The notes under the pieces: generated by a model
What the model saw: the letters and a program-made list of their open reading frames with translations, nothing else
What the model was told of the DNA's origin: nothing
The model's database searches: none
Source of the DNA: Leadbetterella sp964423865
Lineage (GTDB): Bacteria; Bacteroidota; Bacteroidia; Cytophagales; Spirosomataceae
Direction of reading: 5' to 3'
Assembly: GCA_964423865.1 (NCBI GenBank)
Contig: CAYRGN010000012.1
Coordinates: 23,827-87,826, forward strand
Length of the DNA: 64,000 nucleotides
Translations under genes and position numbers: made by a program
Shown here: one piece after another, positions 16,314 through 24,332 of the stretch
How the letters are laid out: every line of letters begins with the position of its first letter
Position numbering within the stretch: position 1 is the first letter of the stretch

Positions 16314-16390
16314 CTCACAGCTCATAGCTCACAGCTCATAGCTCACAGCTCATAGCTCACAGCTCATAGCTCATAGCTCATCACTCAAAT
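16314..16390 (+). repeat. eleven-unit heptanucleotide array upstream of the hemerythrin gene
   Basis: Eleven consecutive 7-nt units in perfect phase, mostly alternating CTCACAG and CTCATAG and ending CTCATCA, CTCAAAT. The start codon of the hemerythrin gene lies 8 nt beyond the last unit, so the array occupies the ribosome-binding region. Similar arrays precede other starts in this window. Confidence 0.9.
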
Positions 16391-16398
16391 ATATACCC

Positions 16399-16902
16399 AT
16401 GAACAAAGCCTTGTACGATTTCTTTACGAATGATCATCGGCGTATCGAAACCATTTTCGACGAAGCCACCCGGGATAAAGATCGGGTAGACCTGGAAAAA
16501 TACCACCATTTCAGGGTAGGTTTGCTCACGCACATCAAAATGGAGGAAAAGATACTCTTTGTGGCGGCGCAGAAGGCCAATAGAGGAGAGCCGCTTCCGC
16601 TTCAGGCTAAACTGAGGCTGGACCATGGCGCCTTGACCACCCTGCTGGTATGCTATCCGTCTCCTGAAGTGATTCGGGTCATTCAGCATGTTCTGGAAGT
16701 ACACGATATCCTGGAAGAAGAGGAGGGAGGTATGTATGAGGTCTGTGCTAAACTCACCCAAAATGAGACAAGGGCCATACTGGAAGAGCTGGAAAAAGTG
16801 ACCCTGGTGCCGGTACACCCCTTCAATGAAGCCGATTATGTGCTGGACGTAGCGAAGCGCTCCCTGCAAAGGGCCGGATTTGATTTTGACGATATAATCT
16901 AA
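16399..16902 (+). CDS. hemerythrin HHE domain protein
   Basis: 167 residues. Candidate di-iron ligands lie in FTNDHRRIETIF, YHHFRVGLLTHIKMEEKILF, RLDHGALTTLL and VHDILEEEEGG, the order of an HHE four-helix bundle. There is no ScdA_N domain. Such proteins bind oxygen or nitric oxide or protect iron. It is the last gene of the DUF2249 cluster but is separated from it by a 112-nt gap with the heptad array, so its expression may be set separately. Its stop overlaps the stop of the convergent 52-residue gene by 4 nt. Confidence 0.8.
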   Translation: MNKALYDFFTNDHRRIETIFDEATRDKDRVDLEKYHHFRVGLLTHIKMEEKILFVAAQKANRGEPLPLQAKLRLDHGALTTLLVCYPSPEVIRVIQHVLEVHDILEEEEGGMYEVCAKLTQNETRAILEELEKVTLVPVHPFNEADYVLDVAKRSLQRAGFDFDDII

Positions 16903-17057
16903 TTGTTCTTCTCGGCCTTATGCCCGGTAATCTTACTTAGATCTACATGGGAAAGGGTACGTTTAGCACGTTCCAATTTTGATTGAACAAACTCATCCAG
17001 GGAAGCGTATGGGCCACTTTTTTGTCTGGGGGAGAAATTTTTGTTTTCGGTTTTCAT
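16899..17057 (-). CDS. small 52-residue protein downstream of DUF6934 gene
   Basis: Start chosen at ATG 17057, 13 nt after the DUF6934 stop; the frame is open much further upstream but that part is antisense-like overlap with the DUF6934 gene. The peptide is basic with FSPRQKSGPYASLDEFVQSKLERAKRTL, read in pieces, giving one amphipathic helix. I do not recognise a family. A tiny gene directly behind DUF6934 suggests a functional pair. Coding status rests on the spacing and reading frame only. Confidence 0.5.
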   Translation of the reverse strand: MKTENKNFSPRQKSGPYASLDEFVQSKLERAKRTLSHVDLSKITGHKAEKNN

Positions 17058-17070
17058 AAAAATAATTTTA

Positions 17071-17523
17071 TCAGACCAGTTTGTTTTTTGATTTAATAAC
17101 GTAAGCATCGTAATTTTGGTTCTTCCGAAACAATTCAGGTAATGAATTCTTGATGCCCCATATCTCCAGTATATTTTCCAAATGATCGATCTCAGCAGAG
17201 ATAATAATTCTGTACAATCTTGTTCTTTCCGGCGTACTTCCTTCAATATAAACTAATTTGGTTGGATACTTGTCAAAGAAGTGAAAAATAGTTCTTACAA
17301 CAGTAGCAAGGACTTTTTTCATATCAAGGTTATTCGTAACGGACTTGTCATCAAATGAGCCATCAGGTAAAGCATCCACCAATGCAAGGTTGTAAAGTTG
17401 GTTATTCTTCTCAAATGGGGTGTAGATCACAACTTTGTTAACCGTTTTGTGCGAACTTTTGCTAGTAAACTCGAATCGAAGAGAGTTTGCGTAATGTTGA
17501 TATGGATAATATTCTTGTTGCAT
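17071..17523 (-). CDS. DUF6934 family protein
   Basis: 150 residues from ATG 17523; a TTG three codons upstream also opens the frame. The sequence shows SLRFEFTSKSS, then YNLALVDALPDGSFDD, KKVLATVVRTIFHFF and YIEGSTPERTRLYRIII, which I associate with DUF6934, a small Bacteroidota family often found in genome islands with a tiny partner gene. Function is unknown. The gene is AT-rich compared with the nearby acnB. The final KSKNKLV stretch is basic. Confidence 0.6.
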   Translation of the reverse strand: MQQEYYPYQHYANSLRFEFTSKSSHKTVNKVVIYTPFEKNNQLYNLALVDALPDGSFDDKSVTNNLDMKKVLATVVRTIFHFFDKYPTKLVYIEGSTPERTRLYRIIISAEIDHLENILEIWGIKNSLPELFRKNQNYDAYVIKSKNKLV

Positions 17524-17586
17524 GATATGCAAATTTAGGGGAAGAGTTTGACGATCTTCTGAACTTGAGATAACTTTTGCGCAGAT

Positions 17587-17620
17587 AAAAAAATCCCCGG
17601 CTTTCGACCGGGGATTTTTT
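17587..17620 (-). terminator. rho-independent terminator of acnB
   Basis: Stem AATCCCCGG / CCGGGGATT with loop CTTTCGA, flanked by A and T runs on both sides, so it can act in either direction. It begins 7 nt after the acnB stop codon. Confidence 0.9.
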
Positions 17621-17626
17621 GCTGTA

Positions 17627-20398
17627 TTACCGATTTAATGTCCCTATCGGAGGTGAAAAGCGGGTCAGGTCTATGCCCTCTACCGCGGTTTTGTACTCGT
17701 CCATGTTCGGGATTCGACCCAGTATGGCCGACAGCACCACCACCGGGGTGGAGGCCAGCAGAGATTCCCCTTTCTTACGTTCAGAATCTTCCACCACCCG
17801 GCCCTGGAACAGGCGGGTAGAGGTGGCCATCACGGTGTCGCCCTTCGCTGCCTTCTCCTGGTTCCCCATACATAGGTTACAGCCCGGGCGCTCCAGGTAC
17901 ATCATGTTCTCGTATTCCGTACGGGCAGCGTTTTTAGGGAAAAGGTCATTGAATTCAAAACCCGAATATTTCTGCAACATTTCCCAGTCGCCTTCCTGCT
18001 TCAGCTCGTCTATAATATTATACGTAGGGGCCGCCACCACCAAAGGGGCCTTGAATTTCACTTGTCCCTGCTCTTTTTCGAGGTTCTTGAGCATTTGAGA
18101 GACCACTTTGAGGTCGCCTTTGTGTACCATACAGGAACCTACAAAACCCAGGTCTACTTTTTTGTTTCCTTCGTAAAACGACAGCGTACGGATGGTGTCG
18201 TGGGTATACCGTTTGGAAACATCCTGGTTGCTTACATCCGGGTCCGCGATCATCGGCTCCACAATCATATCCAGATCAATGACTACCTCGGCGTAGTATT
18301 TCGCGTTGGCGTCCGGGCTGAGGGCCGGCTTCTCACCCGACCGGATCTCGGCGATCCGTTTGTCGGCCTTGTCAATCAGCCCCTGAAGCACCCCGTTCGC
18401 GTTATCCATTCCCTTTTCAATCATGATCCGGATCCGGTCTTTCGCGATTTCCAGAGACTCAATCAGCGTGTCGTCCTGGGAAATACAAATTGCGGCTTTC
18501 GCTTTCATTTCGGCCGTCCAGTCAGTAAATGTAAAGGCCTGGTCAGCCGGAAGCGTTCCGATATGCACCTCGATTATCCTGCCTTGGAATACGTTCTCGC
18601 CTCCGAATTGTTGAAGCATCTGGGCCTGGGTGGCATGCACCACATCGCGGAAATCCATGTGCTCCTTCATGTCGCCTTTAAAGGTCACCTTCACCGATTC
18701 CGGAATAGGCATAGACGCTTCGCCTGTGGCCAGGGCCAGGGCTACCGTGCCGGAGTCGGCACCAAACGCCACTCCTTTTGACATCCGGGTATGCGAGTCG
18801 CCCCCGATAATGATGGCCCAGTCGTCTACCGTAATATCGTTCAGTACTTTATGGATTACATCGGTCATGGAGTGGTATTCTCCCTTGGGGTCACGGGCCG
18901 TAATGAGTCCGAAATCATTCATGAACTTCATGAGTTTCGGTATATTGGCCTGGGCTTTCTTGTCCCACACCGAAGCCGTGTGGCAACCCGACTGGTAGGC
19001 GCCGTCTACAATGGGCGAAATGACCGTGGCCGCCATAGACTCCAGCTCCTGGGCCGTCATCAACCCCGTGGTATCCTGTGATCCTACGATGTTCACCTCT
19101 ACCCGTACGTCTGATCCGGCATGCAACAATTTACCGGGCGTAGTACCTACTGCGTTTTTGTTAAAGATTTTTTCCACCGCGGTAAGTCCCTGGCCTTCTA
19201 TCGAAATTTCTTTTGAAGGTGCAAATACCGGGGCTGGTTCTACGCCCAGGATCCGGGCAGCTACCGTCTGAATCTTCTTCCCGAACACTACTGCGTAAGA
19301 GCCGCCGGCCCGGATGAACTCCATCTTCTGAGGAGTCAGCGATTTGGAAATATCAATCAGTTCCTGATCGCCGTTATATAGTTTTTTCTTTTTCGTATCT
19401 ATGGTCAGTACGGTCCCGGTCTCTACCGAATACGCCTGTTCCAGCACCGGTTCGTTATTTTCATTGCGGAGCAGATTGCCGTCCGTGTCCAATTTTTTCA
19501 CCCAGTTTTTAAGGTCAATGCCAATACCTCCCGTCACGTCTACCGTGGTCAGGAAAATGGGGGAAATACCGTTGGTTCCTCCCACAATGGGCGCAATGTT
19601 CACGAAAGGCACGTATGGACTGGCTTGCTTACCGGTCCAGAGCGCCACGTTATTCACTCCCGACATCCGGGATGAACCTACCCCCATGGTGCCTTTTTCC
19701 GCAATCAGCATCACACTCTTGCCGGGGTGTTGCGCCTGCAATGCCTTGATTTCTTCCTGAGCCTGGGGTGTGATCATACATTTTCCGTGTAGTTCACGGT
19801 CAGAGCGGGAGTGGGCCTGATTTCCGGGGGAAAGCAGATCTGTGGAAATGTCTCCCTCGCCCGCGATGAAGGTCACGATTTGTATCTCTTCCGCTACTTC
19901 GGGCAATTCGGTGAAAAACTCCGCTTTCGCGTAACTTTCCAGCACTTCTTTCGCGATCTTATTTCCCTGGTCAAACGCTTGTTTCAGGCGGTCGATGTCC
20001 GCATCGTATAAGAAAACCTGTGTTTTAAGTACCTTGGCGGCTTCTTGCGCTATAGCGGCATCCGTACCCAAGGCCAGGTCAAGCAGCACTTCAATAGAAG
20101 GCCCCCCTTTCATGTGAGACAAAAGTTCAAATGCGAAGGCAGGAGAGATTTCGGAGACCAGGGCTTCACCCAGGATGATCTCTTTCAGGAACCGGGCCTT
20201 TACGCCCGCTGCGCCGGTGGTACCGGGCAGGGTATTGTAAATAAAGAAATGGAGGGAGTCGGCGCGGTGCGCATGCTCCGTATCTTTTATTTGTTCAATG
20301 ATTTCACTTAATAGGTCGGCCTCGTCTATGGGTTTGGGGTGAAGCCCGTGGTTTTTTCTTTCTTCAATTTCTTGAATATACTCCTGATAAATATTCAT
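17627..20398 (-). CDS. acnB: bifunctional aconitate hydratase 2 / 2-methylisocitrate dehydratase
   Basis: 923 residues. It has the AcnB order: N-terminal HEAT-like helical domain (about 1-155), swivel domain, then the catalytic core with HTASVWD, IIGGDSHTRMSKGVAFGADSG, VGSCMVHKGDL and the C-terminal cluster cysteines in RPGCNLCMGNQ. It interconverts citrate and isocitrate in the TCA cycle and may dehydrate 2-methylisocitrate. The [4Fe-4S] cluster makes it a target of nitric oxide, and it sits a few kilobases from the DUF2249/RIC cluster, though adjacency alone does not prove a link. It is single-gene, divergent from topA. Confidence 0.95.
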   Translation of the reverse strand: MNIYQEYIQEIEERKNHGLHPKPIDEADLLSEIIEQIKDTEHAHRADSLHFFIYNTLPGTTGAAGVKARFLKEIILGEALVSEISPAFAFELLSHMKGGPSIEVLLDLALGTDAAIAQEAAKVLKTQVFLYDADIDRLKQAFDQGNKIAKEVLESYAKAEFFTELPEVAEEIQIVTFIAGEGDISTDLLSPGNQAHSRSDRELHGKCMITPQAQEEIKALQAQHPGKSVMLIAEKGTMGVGSSRMSGVNNVALWTGKQASPYVPFVNIAPIVGGTNGISPIFLTTVDVTGGIGIDLKNWVKKLDTDGNLLRNENNEPVLEQAYSVETGTVLTIDTKKKKLYNGDQELIDISKSLTPQKMEFIRAGGSYAVVFGKKIQTVAARILGVEPAPVFAPSKEISIEGQGLTAVEKIFNKNAVGTTPGKLLHAGSDVRVEVNIVGSQDTTGLMTAQELESMAATVISPIVDGAYQSGCHTASVWDKKAQANIPKLMKFMNDFGLITARDPKGEYHSMTDVIHKVLNDITVDDWAIIIGGDSHTRMSKGVAFGADSGTVALALATGEASMPIPESVKVTFKGDMKEHMDFRDVVHATQAQMLQQFGGENVFQGRIIEVHIGTLPADQAFTFTDWTAEMKAKAAICISQDDTLIESLEIAKDRIRIMIEKGMDNANGVLQGLIDKADKRIAEIRSGEKPALSPDANAKYYAEVVIDLDMIVEPMIADPDVSNQDVSKRYTHDTIRTLSFYEGNKKVDLGFVGSCMVHKGDLKVVSQMLKNLEKEQGQVKFKAPLVVAAPTYNIIDELKQEGDWEMLQKYSGFEFNDLFPKNAARTEYENMMYLERPGCNLCMGNQEKAAKGDTVMATSTRLFQGRVVEDSERKKGESLLASTPVVVLSAILGRIPNMDEYKTAVEGIDLTRFSPPIGTLNR

Positions 20399-20527
20399 AT
20401 ATGATCTTTTAGCTTAAAGCCACAAGCGATATGCTGTAAACCGCACACTCCCACTTCCCCAGCGGTTTGTGGTTCGGTTCAAAGGATTCCTGTCTTATGA
20501 CTCAATTCGTACTATCTTAATAACCGC

Positions 20528-20535
20528 CAAAATTA
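20528..20535 (-). promoter_or_regulatory. possible -7 element for acnB in the divergent acnB-topA gap
   Basis: The minus strand reads TAATTTTG here, matching TAnnTTTG, about 130 nt before the acnB start; no -33 element has correct spacing. The 288-nt gap (20399-20686) also holds T-rich runs and a TATTTTG at 20660-20666 that may serve topA. No RNA gene or repeat was seen in the gap. Confidence 0.35.
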
Positions 20536-20686
20536 CAAATGGATTCCCAAATTGGAATTAAGGAGTATCTTATTTAGAAAAATTCAAAATATTTTAGAAT
20601 TTCCCCGTGTTTTTTTGTTTTTTTGTCATTTTTGTAAAAAATTTAGGTGAACTATCCTTTATTTTGCGCCAACTTTTAAAGCATAC

Positions 20687-23155
20687 ATGTCAAAAAACCT
20701 CGTAATCGTAGAATCCCCTGCAAAAGCTAAGACCATTGAAGGATATCTTGGAAAAGATTTTATTGTCAAATCCAGTTTCGGCCATATCCGTGATTTGCCC
20801 GAAAAAGAATTGGGTGTAGATATAGAGAAAGATTTTGAGCCTACCTATAAGGTTTCCGCCGATAAGGTGAAGGTGGTCAACGAACTGAAAAAGGAGGCGA
20901 AAGATAAGGAAGTATGGCTGGCCACGGATGATGACCGGGAGGGGGAGGCCATTTCCTGGCATCTTAAAGAGGCGCTGGGACTTCAAGGCGATACCAAGCG
21001 TATCGTATTCCGGGAGATTACCAAGAACGCCATCGGCAAAGCCATAGAAAATCCGAGAACCATTGATCTTGACCTGGTCAATGCTCAGCAGGCCCGGCGT
21101 ATCCTTGACCGCCTGGTGGGTTTTCAGTTGTCGCCCGTGCTTTGGCGTAAGATCCGTGCCGGAGATCGCAAAAACCTCTCCGCGGGGAGGGTACAGTCGG
21201 TAACTGTGCGCATTGTAGTGGAAAGAGAGCGGGAAATTGAGAATTTCCAGGTGGTTTCTTCGTATAAAATACAGGCCGATTTTCATGTAGGAAACGGGAA
21301 GACTTTGTCGGCCGAGCTTTCGAAAAACTTTGAAACCCTTGACGACGCAGAGAAATTTCTGAACGACTGTCTGCCGGCCGGGTATACCATTGCCGGTCTT
21401 GAAGTCAAACCTGCTACGAAAAGTCCGGCGGCGCCGTTTACGACTTCTACCCTGCAGCAGGAGGCCTCGCGGAAGCTGAGCTTTTCGGTGCAGCAGACCA
21501 TGACCCTGGCCCAGCGCCTGTATGAATCCGGGAAGATTACTTATATGCGTACTGACTCCACTAACCTCTCGGCGGAGGCGGTGGAAGGCGCCAAGGCGCA
21601 GATTATACACGCCTACGGAGAGAAATTTTCTAAACCCAGGGTTTTTCGTACCAAAGACAAAGCCGCCCAGGAAGCCCACGAAGCCATTCGGCCTACTGAT
21701 TTTTCTGTAAGTGCCGCGGGAGCCGACCGCAACGAAAAACGCCTTTACGACCTCATCTGGAAACGGGCCATTGCCTCCCAGATGGCTGAAGCGCAGATTG
21801 AACGGACCATCGCCAAAATCGGTATTTCCACCCGTCCGGAAGAACTTACCGCTTCCGGTGAAGTCATCAAGTTTGAAGGCTTTCTTAAAGTGTACCTGGA
21901 AGGAAATGACGAGGAAGACGAAGAAAACAAAGACATGCTTCCCCCTTTGAATATAGGTCAGGAACTGGAATTGTTGCGGATGAAAGCCACCGAGCGCTTC
22001 AGTCGTCCGCCCGCCCGCTATACCGAGGCCAGCCTGGTGAAAAAGCTGGAAGAGCTGGGCATTGGCCGTCCTTCTACTTATGCGCCCACCATTTCCACCA
22101 TTATCAAGCGGGAATACGTGGTGAAAGAAGACCGGCCGGGCCAGACCAGAACCTACCGTGAGCTGGTGCTGAAAGACGGCGCGGTGACGTCTGACGAGAA
22201 AACCGAAACCTACGGCAGTGAGAAAGCCAAGCTTTTTCCTACCAACCTGGGGATGATTGTGAACGATTACCTGGTGGAGAACTTCAGCGAGATTCTCGAT
22301 TATAAATTTACGGCGGACGTAGAAGATGAGTTTGACGATGTGGCCGAGGGGAAGGTTTCCTGGCAAAAGATGATCAAAGACTTCTACGCCGACTTCCATA
22401 CCAAAGTGGAGCAGGCCGCCGAAGGTGCGTCTTCTGCTACCAGTTCCAACGAGCTGGGAATAGATCCGGAGAGTGGTAAAAAGCTGTTTGCCAAAGTGGG
22501 CCGTTTTGGGCCGTACCTCCAGATTGGGGAGGCCACAGACGAGGAAAAGCCGGTTTTTGTTTCTTTAAAGAAGGGAACGCTGATTTCCAGCCTGACTTAC
22601 GAAGAAGCCCTGGCTGTTTTGAAAGGACCGAAACTCCCTCTTGAACTGGGTCTTCATGAAGGCCATCCCCTGGTGGTGAACGAAGGCCGCTATGGTCCGT
22701 ATGTGTTGTACAACGGTAAGTTTTACAATCTTGAAAAGGACGAAGACCCGCTTACCGTAACGAAAGAAAGAGCGGTAGAAATTATTCAAGCCAGGAACTC
22801 AGGTGCAGACGGAAGCCTGCCAAGAAGCATGGCCGATTATGAAGGCCAGCCCGTAGTGATCAACAAGGGGCGTTTTGGTCCTTATATAAAACTGGGAAGT
22901 GTTTACTACAATATCCCCAAAACCGAAGACCCGCTGACGATAGATGATGCCAAAGTGGCGGAGCTGATCAAAGTAGCAAAGGAAACGGCTGCTAATAAGG
23001 TCATCAAAGAGTTTGCCGAAAACGATAAAGTGAAAGTACTGAACGGTCGCTACGGCCCGTATATCCAGATCGGTAAGCGGAACGTAAAGATCCCGAAAGG
23101 AACCGTTCCGGAAGAATTAACGTTAAAAGATTGTCTGGAATTAGGGGAGAAGTAA
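20687..23155 (+). CDS. topA: DNA topoisomerase I
   Basis: 822 residues. The TOPRIM domain (about 1-120) has VIVESPAKAKTIEGYLG, SSFGHIRDLP and DDDREGEAISWHL; the type IA core has LSAGRVQSVTVRIV and the active-site tyrosine in GKITYMRTDSTNLS. GIGRPSTYAPTI is also present. In place of zinc fingers the C-terminus (about 590-822) carries a string of repeats of the form GRFGPYxxxG/GRYGPYVLY, at least five copies, a C-terminal form known in many bacteria. It relaxes negative supercoils by single-strand passage. Confidence 0.95.
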   Translation: MSKNLVIVESPAKAKTIEGYLGKDFIVKSSFGHIRDLPEKELGVDIEKDFEPTYKVSADKVKVVNELKKEAKDKEVWLATDDDREGEAISWHLKEALGLQGDTKRIVFREITKNAIGKAIENPRTIDLDLVNAQQARRILDRLVGFQLSPVLWRKIRAGDRKNLSAGRVQSVTVRIVVEREREIENFQVVSSYKIQADFHVGNGKTLSAELSKNFETLDDAEKFLNDCLPAGYTIAGLEVKPATKSPAAPFTTSTLQQEASRKLSFSVQQTMTLAQRLYESGKITYMRTDSTNLSAEAVEGAKAQIIHAYGEKFSKPRVFRTKDKAAQEAHEAIRPTDFSVSAAGADRNEKRLYDLIWKRAIASQMAEAQIERTIAKIGISTRPEELTASGEVIKFEGFLKVYLEGNDEEDEENKDMLPPLNIGQELELLRMKATERFSRPPARYTEASLVKKLEELGIGRPSTYAPTISTIIKREYVVKEDRPGQTRTYRELVLKDGAVTSDEKTETYGSEKAKLFPTNLGMIVNDYLVENFSEILDYKFTADVEDEFDDVAEGKVSWQKMIKDFYADFHTKVEQAAEGASSATSSNELGIDPESGKKLFAKVGRFGPYLQIGEATDEEKPVFVSLKKGTLISSLTYEEALAVLKGPKLPLELGLHEGHPLVVNEGRYGPYVLYNGKFYNLEKDEDPLTVTKERAVEIIQARNSGADGSLPRSMADYEGQPVVINKGRFGPYIKLGSVYYNIPKTEDPLTIDDAKVAELIKVAKETAANKVIKEFAENDKVKVLNGRYGPYIQIGKRNVKIPKGTVPEELTLKDCLELGEK

Positions 23156-23263
23156 TTACAAAATCGGATGAAGAAGGAGCTGAAAGAGAGTTTTACAACC
23201 AGGAATTTGTGAGATAGATACGCGAATCCGAAAATCAAAAAATAATATTTTAGGTTACTTCAA

Positions 23264-23692
23264 TTGAAAAAGAAACTCGTAGTACTATCCGGAGCGGGAA
23301 TAAGTGCTGAAAGCGGACTGAAGACCTTCCGGGATATGGGCGGGCTTTGGGAAACTTGTCGAGTGGAGGACGTGGCTACGCCAGAAGGGTGGGTCGCTCA
23401 CCCGGAAGTAGTGCTGGATTTTTACAATCAACGGCGGAAACAAGCCTTTGAGGCCGAACCCAATGCCGGGCACCTGGCCCTGGCAGAACTGGAGAACTAT
23501 TTTGACGTAAGGATCATTACCCAAAACGTGGACTCATTGCACAAAAAAGCAGGCTCCAGAAACGTGCTTCACCTCCACGGGGAATTATCCAAAGTGCGTA
23601 GTGTAAAAAATTCAGAATTGATTTATGATATTGGCGCAGAACCCATTCATTTGGGTGACCTGGCCGAACGGTTGAAAACGCAATATTCATAA
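23264..23692 (+). pseudogene. cobB: truncated SIR2-type NAD-dependent deacylase
   Basis: 142 residues, whereas CobB proteins run to about 230. The N-terminal half is intact: LVVLSGAGISAESGLKTFRD (NAD-binding loop), IITQNVDSLHKKAG and the catalytic His in LHLHGELSKVRS. After LIYDIGAEPIHLGDLAERL the protein stops, lacking the FGE-VP and GTSL segments of the Rossmann fold that complete the NAD site. A terminator lies directly after the stop, so the missing part was deleted rather than frame-shifted. The start is TTG at 23264. It may be a decaying gene or a short protein with a changed role; catalytic activity is unlikely. Confidence 0.7.
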
Positions 23693-23703
23693 AAGCCCAA
23701 AAC

Positions 23704-23734
23704 AAAAAATCCCCGACATAAGCCGGGGATTTTC
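23704..23734. terminator. bidirectional terminator between sirtuin remnant and rplY
   Basis: Stem AATCCCCG / CGGGGATT with an 8-nt loop, A-run on the left and T-run on the right. It separates two convergent genes and resembles the acnB terminator in its stem sequence. Confidence 0.85.
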
Positions 23735-23757
23735 ATTCTCAGATAACAAGAAAAATC

Positions 23758-24330
23758 TTATTTCTCTGCATTCAACTGTCCTCTCAGGGCACGTGGGATA
23801 GTCACGCTGGCCACTGGGTTGGCAGAAGGATCAATGATGGTCAGATCCGGAAGTTCCAGCGCTTTTACCCGGACAGATTTGCCCAGTCCTAACTCGGTTA
23901 CATCCAGGTTAACAAATTCAGGAATCAGTTTGGCAGGTCCTTTCACCCGCACTTTCCGAAGTGTTTGCACCAGTTTACCCCCTTGTTTCGCGCCTTTCGC
24001 GGTTCCGGTGAGGCGGATGGGAATACTGGTGGTAATCACTTTTTCAGGATTGATCTCCAGTAGGTCCACGTGCACCAGGGAGTCATTTACGGGATGGAAC
24101 TGCTTGTCCTGAAGAATAGCAGTATACTCTTTTCCCTCAATGCTCAACTTGATCTGGTACGCTTCGATGCTGTAAATCACCGGTCTGAACAGATACGCCG
24201 GGGCATAGAAGGAAATTTGTTCCTCTCCACCATACAGAATGCCCGGTACATATCCTTCAGCACGCAATTCCTGGGCTGACTGACGACCGAGATTCGCTCT
24301 TTTAAACCCTACAATCTCAGTTACTTTCAT
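23758..24330 (-). CDS. rplY: 50S ribosomal protein L25, CTC form
   Basis: 190 residues, two-domain CTC-type bL25. The first domain (about 1-95) opens VTEIVGFKRANLGRQSAQELRAEGYVPGILYG in pieces and binds the 5S rRNA; the C-terminal beta domain (about 100-190) ends VASVTIPRALRG. It starts 2 nt from the prs stop, the standard prs-rplY arrangement in Bacteroidota. There are no unusual features. Confidence 0.93.
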   Translation of the reverse strand: MKVTEIVGFKRANLGRQSAQELRAEGYVPGILYGGEEQISFYAPAYLFRPVIYSIEAYQIKLSIEGKEYTAILQDKQFHPVNDSLVHVDLLEINPEKVITTSIPIRLTGTAKGAKQGGKLVQTLRKVRVKGPAKLIPEFVNLDVTELGLGKSVRVKALELPDLTIIDPSANPVASVTIPRALRGQLNAEK

Positions 24331-24332
24331 GA

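Noticed and set aside
16314..16390. Coding tandem repeat or CRISPR-like leader
   Set aside because: A 7-nt unit changes reading frame every copy and no spacer exists; the array is non-coding.
20430..20520. tRNA-like GGTTCGGTTCAAAGG segment in the acnB-topA gap
   Set aside because: No acceptor stem, anticodon arm or CCA-compatible end could be folded around it.
20690..22399. 569-residue frame antisense to topA
   Set aside because: Topoisomerase motifs are unmistakable on the other strand; the long antisense frame is a side effect of codon bias.
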